Source of the DNA: Sphingobacteriales bacterium 44-15
Lineage (GTDB): Bacteria > Bacteroidota > Bacteroidia > Chitinophagales > Chitinophagaceae
Length of the DNA stretch: 64,000 nt
Direction: 5' to 3'
NCBI GenBank assembly: GCA_001899685.1
Contig: MKWG01000043.1
Location: 533,498 to 597,497, forward strand
Every line of letters starts with the position of its first letter. The first letter of the stretch is position 1. The position numbers and the translations under genes were made by a program. The notes under the pieces are model-generated. The model had not been told where the DNA came from. It did no database searches and saw only the letters and a list, made by a program, of their open reading frames with translations. Of the stretch, positions 35,701 through 43,527 are shown one piece after another.

Positions 35701-35795
35701 GCAGGAACGGTCAAAGCACATTGACACAGGGCATTGACTATGCAGTTTACCCCAATGCTAAATTATTTACGGGAGGCGTAAATATCACATTTTAA
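32745..35795 (+). CDS. SusC/RagA-family TonB-linked transporter (sulfatase locus)
   Basis: The start at 32745 (MKKVLYISLVLTIITPFYSKGQ) gives a signal peptide; the track's longer frame runs through the leader hairpin and is rejected. The domain order is: carboxypeptidase-like module (VKGHVADSVSKLPLAKVSVQIKG), TonB box area (LEDVVVVGYGTQKRSDLTGAV), plug (NEPLYVIDGFPIYND ... IDILKDASATAIYGSRGANGVV) and barrel. The mature protein is about 1000 residues. It is the first large gene of the P2 operon and likely imports a sulfated glycan or other organosulfate processed by the downstream sulfatases. Confidence 0.95.
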   Translation: MKKVLYISLVLTIITPFYSKGQNEPKPVINSIVKGHVADSVSKLPLAKVSVQIKGITNGTASDNNGAFTLYTAQRFPFTVVITSVGYEAKEVIVSGSPINVLLKPVSGQLEDVVVVGYGTQKRSDLTGAVASIPTQALTQQVSSFERVLQGSVSGVQVTQVSGQPGAAVSIRIRGGNSITAGNEPLYVIDGFPIYNDNNDASAGVASGPNINALAGINPSDIESIDILKDASATAIYGSRGANGVVIVTTKRGKAGRNVVSYDGSYGVQQVSNTVDVLTDSKQWALLKNDARVNAGKAPYYTDEQIAQLSGGTDWQSAAFRTAPAQNHQLTISGGDDKTHYAVSGNYFKQEGVLLNTNFERFSGRLNFDRQVSSAFKVSANFTASKTSAKIADNSLVSFLLLMPPTVSIRDANGEYTYQSEFETPLGNPIATLAEETNQSNTNRILGNVFGEYQIIDGLTAKVSIGADIINNKENRYIPTTVYQGANTNQTGTAAVGAKVASSWLNENTLTYIKKLGENHLLNAVVGFTQQAFRAEYVTAGSQGFSTEQLTYNDLGAGVVYTKPTSGSSEWALKSFLGRVNYTLNDKYLFTITARADGSSRFGEDHKWGYFPSAAFAWNLSKENFIKLPEAVNSLKLRISAGLTGNQEIGVYQSLATLANNNYFFGGNAVIGYSPNRIGNSGLGWETTAQYDAGIDISLFNNRVTLTVDGYYKKTTDLLLDVPLPYTTGQATALQNYGTVSNKGLEFALNTRNIRGVFNWNSGLVLSLNRNRILSLGDGVENIISGVSIAQVGQPLGSFYGLKTNGIFQLTDDIAHLPVYLTKNQPGDQRYIDKDGDGTITATGDRFLIGNAQPGFLGGFTNNFSYRSFDLNIFFQGSYGSRIFNQNKQQLEILSGQQNASVTALDRWTPQNQENVIPRAYEDPAAVNSDRYIEDGSYLRLKTLVLGYTLPLRFVSRAYDTRIRFYFSAQNLVTWTKYTGYDPEVSRNGQSTLTQGIDYAVYPNAKLFTGGVNITF

Positions 35796-35821
35796 CTATC
35801 GCATTAATAATCTTTATTATC

Positions 35822-37282
35822 ATGAAGAAGCTATTTTATTTATTCGCTGTTACGTTGATCCTGGTGTCCTGCACTAAGCTGGAGGAAACCCCAGATTCAA
35901 TTTTAACAACCGGACAATTCTATAAAACCCAGGCAGATGCCATCGCTGCGGTAAACAGTATTTACCAGGCTGCATTAAACCCCGGCGGACTTAAAATGTA
36001 TAACCGCCTTTTCCTCCAGGTAATCGAATACCCGACCGATGACGTTATTGCCGGGCAACGGGTTACCGAAATAGCCGCCAGGGAATTGTCTGCCATGACA
36101 CAATCCACTTCAAATCTCCGGATCGAACAATTATGGCAGCAGCATTATACTGCCATTGACCGTGCCAATATTGCTATCGACAACATTCCATCTATTGATA
36201 TGGATCCCACACTGCGTACCAGGCTTGTGAACGAAGCTAAGTTCCTGCGTGGCTTACTCTATTTTAATCTGGTAAGACTGTGGGGAGAAGTGCCTTTGAT
36301 CCTGCACCAAACCACATCGCTGGGCAAGGATGCCATACAGGTAAAAAGAGATTTGACGGAAAATGTGTATGCACAGGTCATTGCCGACCTGACCGATGCT
36401 GAAAAACTGCCGGCAACGTACGGAGCAGCAGATGCCGGCCGGGCCACCGGTGGCGCCGCTAAAGCCATTTTGGCAAAATTATATCTTACCAGAGAAGAAT
36501 GGGGGAAGGCATCTTCCAAAAGCCTGGAAGTAATACAAGGCCCGTATGGATATGCGTTATTTGACAAGTACGCAGATGTATTTAATGTAGCCACTAAAAA
36601 CGGCAGGGAGCATATTTTTTCAGCCCAGTGCCAGGGCGAGGGAGGCAATGATCAGGGTAACCGTATGGGCACTTCCTGCACACCTGTAGGTATTCCCGGT
36701 ATTGCCGCCGCCGGAACGGATGAGCCTACTGAAGACGCTTACAACATTTTTGATGCCAATGATACCCGCCGGGATGTTACGTTTTTCACCTCCCTGGTAA
36801 GTCCCAAAGATGGTAAAACTTATACATTCGCTCCGCATTTCCGTAAATACTGGGATCAATCAACCATTACCAACCCTACCAAATCAAACCAGAATGTTCC
36901 GGTGATACGCTTTGCGGAAGTATTATTGATTTACGCAGAAGCCCTGAATGAGGAAAATCATGGTCCTACCCCGGAAGCTTACAATGCTATTAACCAAGTG
37001 ATCAGAAGAGCCTATGGCAAGCCGGTCAATATACCGGATCCTACGGTTGACCTGGCTGCTTTGGATTACAGTAGTTTCAAAGAGGCGGTTTACTTACAGC
37101 GACGTAAAGAGCTGATGCTTGAATTCCAGCGATGGTTTGACCTGGTCAGGACTGGGCGCATGATCACCGAAACGCATAAAGTAGGCAAAAGCAACGCATC
37201 AGAAAGAAATTACCTGTTGCCTGTGCCGCAACATGACATTGATCTGAACCCGGCATTGCTTCCCAATAACAAGGGATGGTAG
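35822..37282 (+). CDS. SusD/RagB-family lipoprotein (sulfatase locus)
   Basis: This is a 486-residue lipoprotein with lipobox LILVSCTKLEETPDS. It shows typical SusD features: FYKTQADAIAAVNSIYQAA, EAKFLRGLLYFNLVRLWGEVPLI, VIRFAEVLLIYAEALNEENHGPTPEAYNAINQVIRRAYG and RRKELMLEFQRWFDLVRTGRM. It is the partner of the SusC 26 bp upstream. No glycoside hydrolase follows, which is unusual for a glycan locus. Confidence 0.95.
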   Translation: MKKLFYLFAVTLILVSCTKLEETPDSILTTGQFYKTQADAIAAVNSIYQAALNPGGLKMYNRLFLQVIEYPTDDVIAGQRVTEIAARELSAMTQSTSNLRIEQLWQQHYTAIDRANIAIDNIPSIDMDPTLRTRLVNEAKFLRGLLYFNLVRLWGEVPLILHQTTSLGKDAIQVKRDLTENVYAQVIADLTDAEKLPATYGAADAGRATGGAAKAILAKLYLTREEWGKASSKSLEVIQGPYGYALFDKYADVFNVATKNGREHIFSAQCQGEGGNDQGNRMGTSCTPVGIPGIAAAGTDEPTEDAYNIFDANDTRRDVTFFTSLVSPKDGKTYTFAPHFRKYWDQSTITNPTKSNQNVPVIRFAEVLLIYAEALNEENHGPTPEAYNAINQVIRRAYGKPVNIPDPTVDLAALDYSSFKEAVYLQRRKELMLEFQRWFDLVRTGRMITETHKVGKSNASERNYLLPVPQHDIDLNPALLPNNKGW

Positions 37283-37400
37283 CGCAATATCATACATACA
37301 ATATGAACGGATGCTTCATCAAACAATATCAGGAAAAAAAACAGGAGCAACCAGGAGCGCCGGAAAAATGGGTAGCTGCATTAAAAGCCCCGGTTCCTGG

Positions 37401-37477
37401 TGTTATGTCAAACGTGAAACGGCAGGCAAGTCTCACCTTTCACAAAAAAATACGAAAAATTATCGTTGACATAGCAC
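37401..37477. repeat. 77-bp repeat, left copy flanking the sulfatase block (family member 5)
   Basis: The repeat starts tgttatgtcaaacgtgaaac and ends cgttgacatagcac. The outer ends form an inverted repeat (tatgtcaa / ttgacata). It is 69/77 identical to the copy at 43181 in the same orientation. It lies between susD and the first sulfatase. The preceding stretch 37283-37400 holds no credible gene. Confidence 0.75.
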
Positions 37478-37528
37478 TACGGCGCCAAACCCATAATATA
37501 ATCCCTGAACATTATAATAATTATCATA

Positions 37529-38887
37529 ATGAAAACAAAAGCGATAGTTCTGTATAGCCTGCTTATTCTTGCAGGATATGCACGGGTAAATGCCCAGGCT
37601 TCAGCACCACAGCGGCCGCCCAATATTATTCTCATCCTGGCAGACGACATGGGCAAAGAATGTATCGGCGCTTACGGAAGCACCTATAACACGCCCAATA
37701 TAGATCAGCTTGCGCGGGAGGGACTGAAATTTAATTACGGATTTTCTCAACCATTATGCACTCCTTCACGGGTACAATTAATGACCGGGCAATACAACTA
37801 TAAAAATTATGTAGAATTTGGATACCTGGATCCCTACCAGAATACCTTCGCCCATTTAGCAAAAAAGGCGGGCTACGTAACCGCTATTGCCGGGAAATGG
37901 CAATTAGGTTTCAACAATAAACTGCCTGCACATTTTGGGTTTGATCATTATTGCCTCTGGCAGTTGTCTTACAAACGAAGTGACGGAGAGCGTTATGCCA
38001 AACCGCTTATTGAACGAGATGGTGTAACACTCCCATCGTCCAATGACGATTATGGCCCGGATATTTTTACAGATTACCTGCTGAACTTTATTGAACAGAA
38101 CAAAGACAAAAAGTTCCTGGCTTACTATCCTATGGCCCTGGTACATGATCCATTCCAATCTACTCCCGACAGTAAACGCTGGAACGATGATGTCCCGGGA
38201 AGATTTAAGAATGACACCGCTAACTTCAGGGATATGGTGGCTTACAGTGATAAAAATGTGGGCCGGATCATCGGGAAACTAAAGGCCCTGGATTTATACG
38301 AGAATACCATTATCATTTTCACCGGCGATAACGGTACCGGCAGGGCTATTATCACCCCATTAAAAGACGGAACTACCATTAAGGGCGGCAAAGGGCTCAC
38401 GGTAGACCGCGGAGACCGTGTCCCCCTGATCGTGAACTGGGGAACAGGACGGTATGTCCGGCATGAAACAGATGATCTGGTGGATTTTACAGATTTCCTG
38501 CCTACCATCGCCGACGCTATCGGGCAGCAGATCCCTAAAGCGTGGGATGCAGACGGCAACAGTATCTACCCACAGATAAAAGGTGAAAAAGGACATCCAC
38601 GGAAATGGATCTTTACGCACTATAATCCGCTTCATTCTGAAGAGATCAATAAGCAGGCTGCCCGCTTTTTCCGCGATCACCGCTATAAGCTCTACCAGGA
38701 TGGACGGTTTTACGACCTGGTAAAAGATCCGGAAGAAACCAACCCGGTTGCTGAAGGCAATGGTACACCGGAGGCCGAGCTGGTACGCAAAACATTTAAA
38801 CGGGAATTTGCCAAACTGCCCGCATGGAAACCCGGCGACCCGGGTAAGCCAAAGCGGGAATACCCCGGGCTGGAAATTAAAAAGTAA
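37529..38887 (+). CDS. Sulfatase with CTPSR formylglycine motif
   Basis: This is a 452-residue exported family S1 sulfatase with a signal peptide ending ARVNAQ. PNIILILADDMGKECIGAYG gives the metal-binding Asp pair, and QPLCTPSRVQLMTGQ the maturation motif with Cys77. GKWQLG and FTGDNGTG supply further active-site residues. It hydrolyses sulfate esters after FGE converts Cys77. The compact length and the motif ECIGAYGSTYNTPNIDQLA resemble glycan exo-sulfatases more than the two arylsulfatase-like neighbours. The substrate is unknown. Confidence 0.92.
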   Translation: MKTKAIVLYSLLILAGYARVNAQASAPQRPPNIILILADDMGKECIGAYGSTYNTPNIDQLAREGLKFNYGFSQPLCTPSRVQLMTGQYNYKNYVEFGYLDPYQNTFAHLAKKAGYVTAIAGKWQLGFNNKLPAHFGFDHYCLWQLSYKRSDGERYAKPLIERDGVTLPSSNDDYGPDIFTDYLLNFIEQNKDKKFLAYYPMALVHDPFQSTPDSKRWNDDVPGRFKNDTANFRDMVAYSDKNVGRIIGKLKALDLYENTIIIFTGDNGTGRAIITPLKDGTTIKGGKGLTVDRGDRVPLIVNWGTGRYVRHETDDLVDFTDFLPTIADAIGQQIPKAWDADGNSIYPQIKGEKGHPRKWIFTHYNPLHSEEINKQAARFFRDHRYKLYQDGRFYDLVKDPEETNPVAEGNGTPEAELVRKTFKREFAKLPAWKPGDPGKPKREYPGLEIKK

Positions 38888-38976
38888 TAATATAACTGCC
38901 CGCTGTAACTACATTCGGTTGTCGCAGCAACTCTGGTGCAGAGTAAATGTATATGACAATATCTAAAACACGCATT

Positions 38977-41316
38977 ATGGAATCGAAACTAAGGTTCACT
39001 ACGAAAAAAGTATATACATCGCTTATAATTATAATAGCGGTAATTCAGGCAGGCTACGCACAATACAGTCCGCAGCAACCGTTTAAAGGCGTTATGGGCA
39101 AAACGCTTGAAGAATCTGTTCCTTACAAAATTGAATACAATAAAAAGGCGGCGCCCGGAGCTCCCAATGTGGTATGGATACTGATTGACGATGCCGGTTT
39201 TGGCGCTACCAGCGCATTTGGCGGATTAGTAGAAACACCTAATATCGAAAAGCTGGCCAATAACGGGATACGTTTCAGTAATTTTCATACAACAGCTATC
39301 TGCTCGCCAACAAGGGCGGCCTTATTAACCGGCCGCAATCATCATTCGGTTCACGTAGGTATGTTAACTCCCGCTGCAAAAGATTTTCCCGGATACGACA
39401 CACGGATGCCTTTTGAAAAAGCAACCATCGCGGAGATACTTCGCGAAAACGGGTACAATACCTTTGCCGTTGGGAAATGGCATTTAACACCGGTAGCAGA
39501 GAATTCGCAGGCCGGGCCGTTTAACCGCTGGCCCACAGGCAGGGGGTTTGATCACTTTTACGGTTTTCTGCCGGGAGCCACAGACCAATGGCATCCTGAA
39601 TTATGGGAAGACCAGACCAGGCTGGATATTGAGCCTAATACCACTCACCTGAACCAATTGCTGGCGGATAAAGCTATAAAGTACATTGCCAATCAAAAAT
39701 CAGCAGCTCCCGATAAGCCTTTCTTCCTGTACCTGGCAACCGGCGCCACTCATTCGCCGCACCAGGTGGCTAAAGAATGGATCGATAAATACAAGGGCAA
39801 ATTTGATTTTGGTTGGGATAAGTACCGCGAATCAGTTCTTGAGCGCCAGAAAAAGCTCGGTGTTATTCCCGCCAATGCCATATTGCCTCCAAGGAACCCG
39901 GGCGTTAAGGCATGGGATTCCCTGTCGGCCAAAGAGAAACAGGCATTTGCTCATTTCATGGAAGTATATGCGGCCTTCTATTCCTATACCGATCATGAAA
40001 TTGGCCGTATCGTAAACTATCTCGACCAGATTGACCAGTTGGACAATACGCTGATCGTATTAGTGCTGGGCGATAACGGAGCAAGCAAAGGCGGCACCCA
40101 AACCGGAACTGTTAACGAAGCCATCAACCAGCTAAAAGGCGAAGCAAAGATAGATGCTATTCTAAAGTCCCGCGATATCATCGGCACAGATGAGTCAAAC
40201 ACCGATTATCCCGTGGGATGGGCAATGGCCGCAAACACACCTTTTAAATACTGGAAAACAGATGCTAATTCCGAAGGCGGTACACACAGCCCGCTGATCA
40301 TTTACTATCCAAAAGTAATTAAAGATAAAGGCAGCGTGAGGAACCAGTATGGCCACGTAATTGATATTTTGCCAACTACACTGGAACTGGTACACGGGCA
40401 GATCCCCGAAGTGATCAATGGCTACAGGCAGGATTCCGTTGAAGGAACGAGCCTTGCTTATGCGGTCAGTCAGCCCGCGGCTTCATCGCGGCATACTGTA
40501 CAGTACTACGAAATTTCCGGGTCAAGGGCAATCTACAAGGACGGGTGGAAAGCTGAGACCTGGCATACCCAGGGTGCAGGTTTTGATAAAGACGTATGGG
40601 AGCTTTACAACCTGGATAAAGATTTTAACGAGCTGCACGACCTGGCGTCCGGCCGGCCTGAAAAGCTGCAGGAGCTGCAACATGTATTTGACGAAGAAGC
40701 CCGTAAATACAACGTTTACCCGTTAAAGGACTTTACAACGGCTAAGCTGGCCCAGGGCCGCAGCATTTACAGCTATCAATCAGATATTACACTTTATCCC
40801 GGAGTAGATAACCTGGTAGGCGTAAGCACACCGGTCTATAACGGAAAATCATTTGTTGTAACGGCAGAAACAGTCATCCAATCAGGAAAAGAAGAAGGTG
40901 TTCTGTTTGCTATAGGCGGAGAAAAAAGCGGTATCAGTCTCTTTATCAAGGATGGCAAATTCCAGTATGCCCACAAGGCCGACAACAAAACTGACTACCT
41001 CATTGCCGATAAACCCATCCCCACAGGAAGGGTCAGCTTTAAGCTGGAATATAATTTTACCAATGCAGGCGGGCCAAACGATATTGCCGGAACAGAAACC
41101 ATTTTTATCAATGATCAGAAAGTCGGGCAAAGAAGTCTCACCAAAAAGCAGGCCCGTATTGTAAGCTCCAATCGCACTGATGGAACAGATGTGGGCCGTG
41201 ATCTGCACAGCGTTGTATCTGATAAATATCAAAGCCCGTTCAACTTTACCGGGAAGATCAGGAAAGTAACCATCAAATTTTTGCATGACTCAGAAAGCGC
41301 AGCTTCTGACGATTGA
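38977..41316 (+). CDS. Large arylsulfatase (CSPTR) with C-terminal beta domain
   Basis: The start at 38977 (MESKLRFTTKKVYTS) places a signal peptide ending AGYAQ; the track start at 38947 is possible. PNVVWILIDDAGFGATSAFGG and TTAICSPTRAALLTGRNHH (Cys109 from this start) are the S1 sulfatase metal and maturation motifs. The TGRNHH and GKWHLTP context and the roughly 780-residue length resemble Pseudomonas-type arylsulfatases (S1_4-like), which release sulfate from aryl and alkyl esters. The last about 170 residues form a separate beta-sandwich-like domain. It lies 89 bp after the first sulfatase. Confidence 0.92.
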   Translation: MESKLRFTTKKVYTSLIIIIAVIQAGYAQYSPQQPFKGVMGKTLEESVPYKIEYNKKAAPGAPNVVWILIDDAGFGATSAFGGLVETPNIEKLANNGIRFSNFHTTAICSPTRAALLTGRNHHSVHVGMLTPAAKDFPGYDTRMPFEKATIAEILRENGYNTFAVGKWHLTPVAENSQAGPFNRWPTGRGFDHFYGFLPGATDQWHPELWEDQTRLDIEPNTTHLNQLLADKAIKYIANQKSAAPDKPFFLYLATGATHSPHQVAKEWIDKYKGKFDFGWDKYRESVLERQKKLGVIPANAILPPRNPGVKAWDSLSAKEKQAFAHFMEVYAAFYSYTDHEIGRIVNYLDQIDQLDNTLIVLVLGDNGASKGGTQTGTVNEAINQLKGEAKIDAILKSRDIIGTDESNTDYPVGWAMAANTPFKYWKTDANSEGGTHSPLIIYYPKVIKDKGSVRNQYGHVIDILPTTLELVHGQIPEVINGYRQDSVEGTSLAYAVSQPAASSRHTVQYYEISGSRAIYKDGWKAETWHTQGAGFDKDVWELYNLDKDFNELHDLASGRPEKLQELQHVFDEEARKYNVYPLKDFTTAKLAQGRSIYSYQSDITLYPGVDNLVGVSTPVYNGKSFVVTAETVIQSGKEEGVLFAIGGEKSGISLFIKDGKFQYAHKADNKTDYLIADKPIPTGRVSFKLEYNFTNAGGPNDIAGTETIFINDQKVGQRSLTKKQARIVSSNRTDGTDVGRDLHSVVSDKYQSPFNFTGKIRKVTIKFLHDSESAASDD

Positions 41317-41341
41317 TTAAAAAACTTTTAAAAATAAACAA

Positions 41342-43180
41342 ATGAGAGAACAACTGACACTACACAGCACATGGATCAAATTGTTGCTTTTTGCCTTTGT
41401 TGTACTAAGTACGCAGCAAAGCTATGCACAGGATGACCAGCCATACCAGGGCGTAGCGGGGAAGACCCTGGCCGAATCAAAGGAATGGTGGCCTAAACAA
41501 GTAAAAGCGCCAAAAGGGGCTCCCAATATTGTATGGATCTTATTAGACGATGTAGGCTTCGGCGCCTCCGGTACTTTTGGCGGGCTGATCAACACTCCTG
41601 TTTTCGACAGCCTGGCCAACAACGGGATCCGGTACACCGATTTCCACGATGCCGGCATATGCGCTCCCACGCGGGCAGCTTTGCTTACCGGCCGTAACCA
41701 CCACTTTGTAACTGAAGGCGGATTTTCACATAAAAGCAATTCTGCCGGTTTCCCGGGATGGTTCGGGCGCATACCGGCCAAAGATGGTACTATCGCAGAA
41801 ATACTGCGTTCATACGGTTACAATACCTTTGCCGTTGGCAAGTACGGTTTAACACCGGATGAGGAAGCTACAGATGCAGGGCCCTTTGATCGCTGGCCTA
41901 CCGGGAAAGGCTTTGAGCATTTTTTTGGATTTCTGGAATCGGCCACAGATCAGTATAAGCCAAACCTGGTTGAGGACAACACGCACATTAAGCCCGACGG
42001 CAGGCATTTAAATGCCCAGATAACCGATAAGGCCATTGAGTATATCAGCAAACAAAAAAAAGCGGCCCCGGACAAACCGTTCTTCCTGTATTATGCTCCG
42101 GGAGCAACCCACACTCCTCACCAGGTAGGTAAAGAATGGAGCGACCTTTATAAAGGAAAATTTGACGAAGGATGGGATGTGTACCGGGAAAAAACATTAG
42201 CCAATCAAATTAAACTGGGACTTGTACCGGCAAATGCCAAACTGCCCGACAGAAACCCGAACGTGAAAGCATGGAATACCCTGAGCGCTGATGAAAAACG
42301 TCTCTATGCCAGGTTTATGGAAGTTTATGCCGGATATTTAACGTATACCGATCATGAGATAGGCCGGGTGATCAACTACCTGAAAAGTATTAACCAGTTA
42401 AACAACACGCTCATATTCCTCATTATTGGCGATAACGGCGCTACCAAGGAAGGCGGCTTTTATGGGGCTATTAACAAAAATCCCATCCGCAACTATTCCG
42501 GCGATTATTTCAAAGAGAATCTGGCTGATATTGATGTAATAGGCACCCCTGAAGGTCATCATACCAGTTACCCTATCGGGTGGTCGCAAGCTGCCAATAC
42601 ACCGTTTAAATACTGGAAAAATGATGCCAATGCCGAGGGCGCTACACATACACCACTGGTTGTCTTCTATCCCGATAAGATCAGGGAAAAAGGCGGTATA
42701 CGTAATCAATATGGCCATGTTATAGATCTGCTGCCCACCACGCTGGACTTTATCGGACTGAAAGCACCGGCAGAAATACGTTCGGTAAAGCAGGATACCC
42801 TGCAGGGCATTTCCTTATACTATTCGGTATTTAATAAGGATGCTTCTTCCCGGCATAATACCCAATATTACAGCATATTCGGATCCAGGGCCATCTATCA
42901 CAACGGCTGGAAGGCGGGTGTTTTTTATCATCCCACTCAAATTGATTTCCTAAGAGATCATGACGCGGCGCTTACTAATAAATATGATAACGACCAGTGG
43001 GAATTATATAATCTCAATAGCGACTTTAATGAGCGGACAGATCTAGCAAAAAAATATCCTCAAAAGCTGGAAGAGCTTAAAAAAGTTTTCGAAGAAGAGG
43101 CAAAGAAAAATAACATCTATCCCCTGATCGGTTGGGATGATATTTACCAGGGCAAGGTTCACAAAAACTTTGCGGACTAA
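41342..43180 (+). CDS. Arylsulfatase (CAPTR), paralogue of the upstream enzyme
   Basis: This is a 612-residue exported sulfatase with a signal peptide ending SYAQ. PNIVWILLDDVGFGASGTFGG and DAGICAPTRAALLTGRNHH (Cys107) match the upstream arylsulfatase along most of their length. It lacks the C-terminal extra domain. The Ala in CAPTR is allowed in type I sulfatase motifs that place Ala, Ser or Thr before Pro. It starts 25 bp after the upstream stop, so the two arose by tandem duplication and are co-transcribed. The second copy of the 77-bp repeat starts directly at its stop codon. Confidence 0.92.
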   Translation: MREQLTLHSTWIKLLLFAFVVLSTQQSYAQDDQPYQGVAGKTLAESKEWWPKQVKAPKGAPNIVWILLDDVGFGASGTFGGLINTPVFDSLANNGIRYTDFHDAGICAPTRAALLTGRNHHFVTEGGFSHKSNSAGFPGWFGRIPAKDGTIAEILRSYGYNTFAVGKYGLTPDEEATDAGPFDRWPTGKGFEHFFGFLESATDQYKPNLVEDNTHIKPDGRHLNAQITDKAIEYISKQKKAAPDKPFFLYYAPGATHTPHQVGKEWSDLYKGKFDEGWDVYREKTLANQIKLGLVPANAKLPDRNPNVKAWNTLSADEKRLYARFMEVYAGYLTYTDHEIGRVINYLKSINQLNNTLIFLIIGDNGATKEGGFYGAINKNPIRNYSGDYFKENLADIDVIGTPEGHHTSYPIGWSQAANTPFKYWKNDANAEGATHTPLVVFYPDKIREKGGIRNQYGHVIDLLPTTLDFIGLKAPAEIRSVKQDTLQGISLYYSVFNKDASSRHNTQYYSIFGSRAIYHNGWKAGVFYHPTQIDFLRDHDAALTNKYDNDQWELYNLNSDFNERTDLAKKYPQKLEELKKVFEEEAKKNNIYPLIGWDDIYQGKVHKNFAD

Positions 43181-43257
43181 TGTTATATCAAACGTGAAAC
43201 GGCGGGCAAGTCTCACCTCTCACAAAGCAACACGAAAAATTATTGTTGACATTGCAC
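43181..43257. repeat. 77-bp repeat, right copy flanking the sulfatase block (family member 6)
   Basis: Same length and orientation as the copy at 37401, with eight substitutions and no gaps. It begins immediately after the third sulfatase stop codon. The rest of the gap (43258-43527) shows no gene or clear promoter, apart from A/T-rich sequence before the TonB receptor. Confidence 0.75.
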
Positions 43258-43527
43258 CAGATTATCTGCATGATCTCTTTTGCATCAACCTTCTACGCAT
43301 CCCATCTGAATGTAATTGCTTGAGAAGATACAGCAATAAGTCTCTTTTATCCGGAATTACGCCACGGCACGCCAATCAGCGATCCCTGGGCATGAACTAT
43401 TTATGCATTCAATAAACTTAAAAAATTTACGTTGAATATCAAATATTTAGGATTTAAGCGGTATTATAATAATTATTAATCAAAACAAAAATCCTGGCTT
43501 AGCTTGCGGATCACTTTCAATTTCACA

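Noticed and set aside
37276-37557. 93-residue ORF between susD and the first sulfatase
   Set aside because: It overlaps both neighbours, is largely encoded by the 77-bp repeat, and ends in low-complexity sequence.
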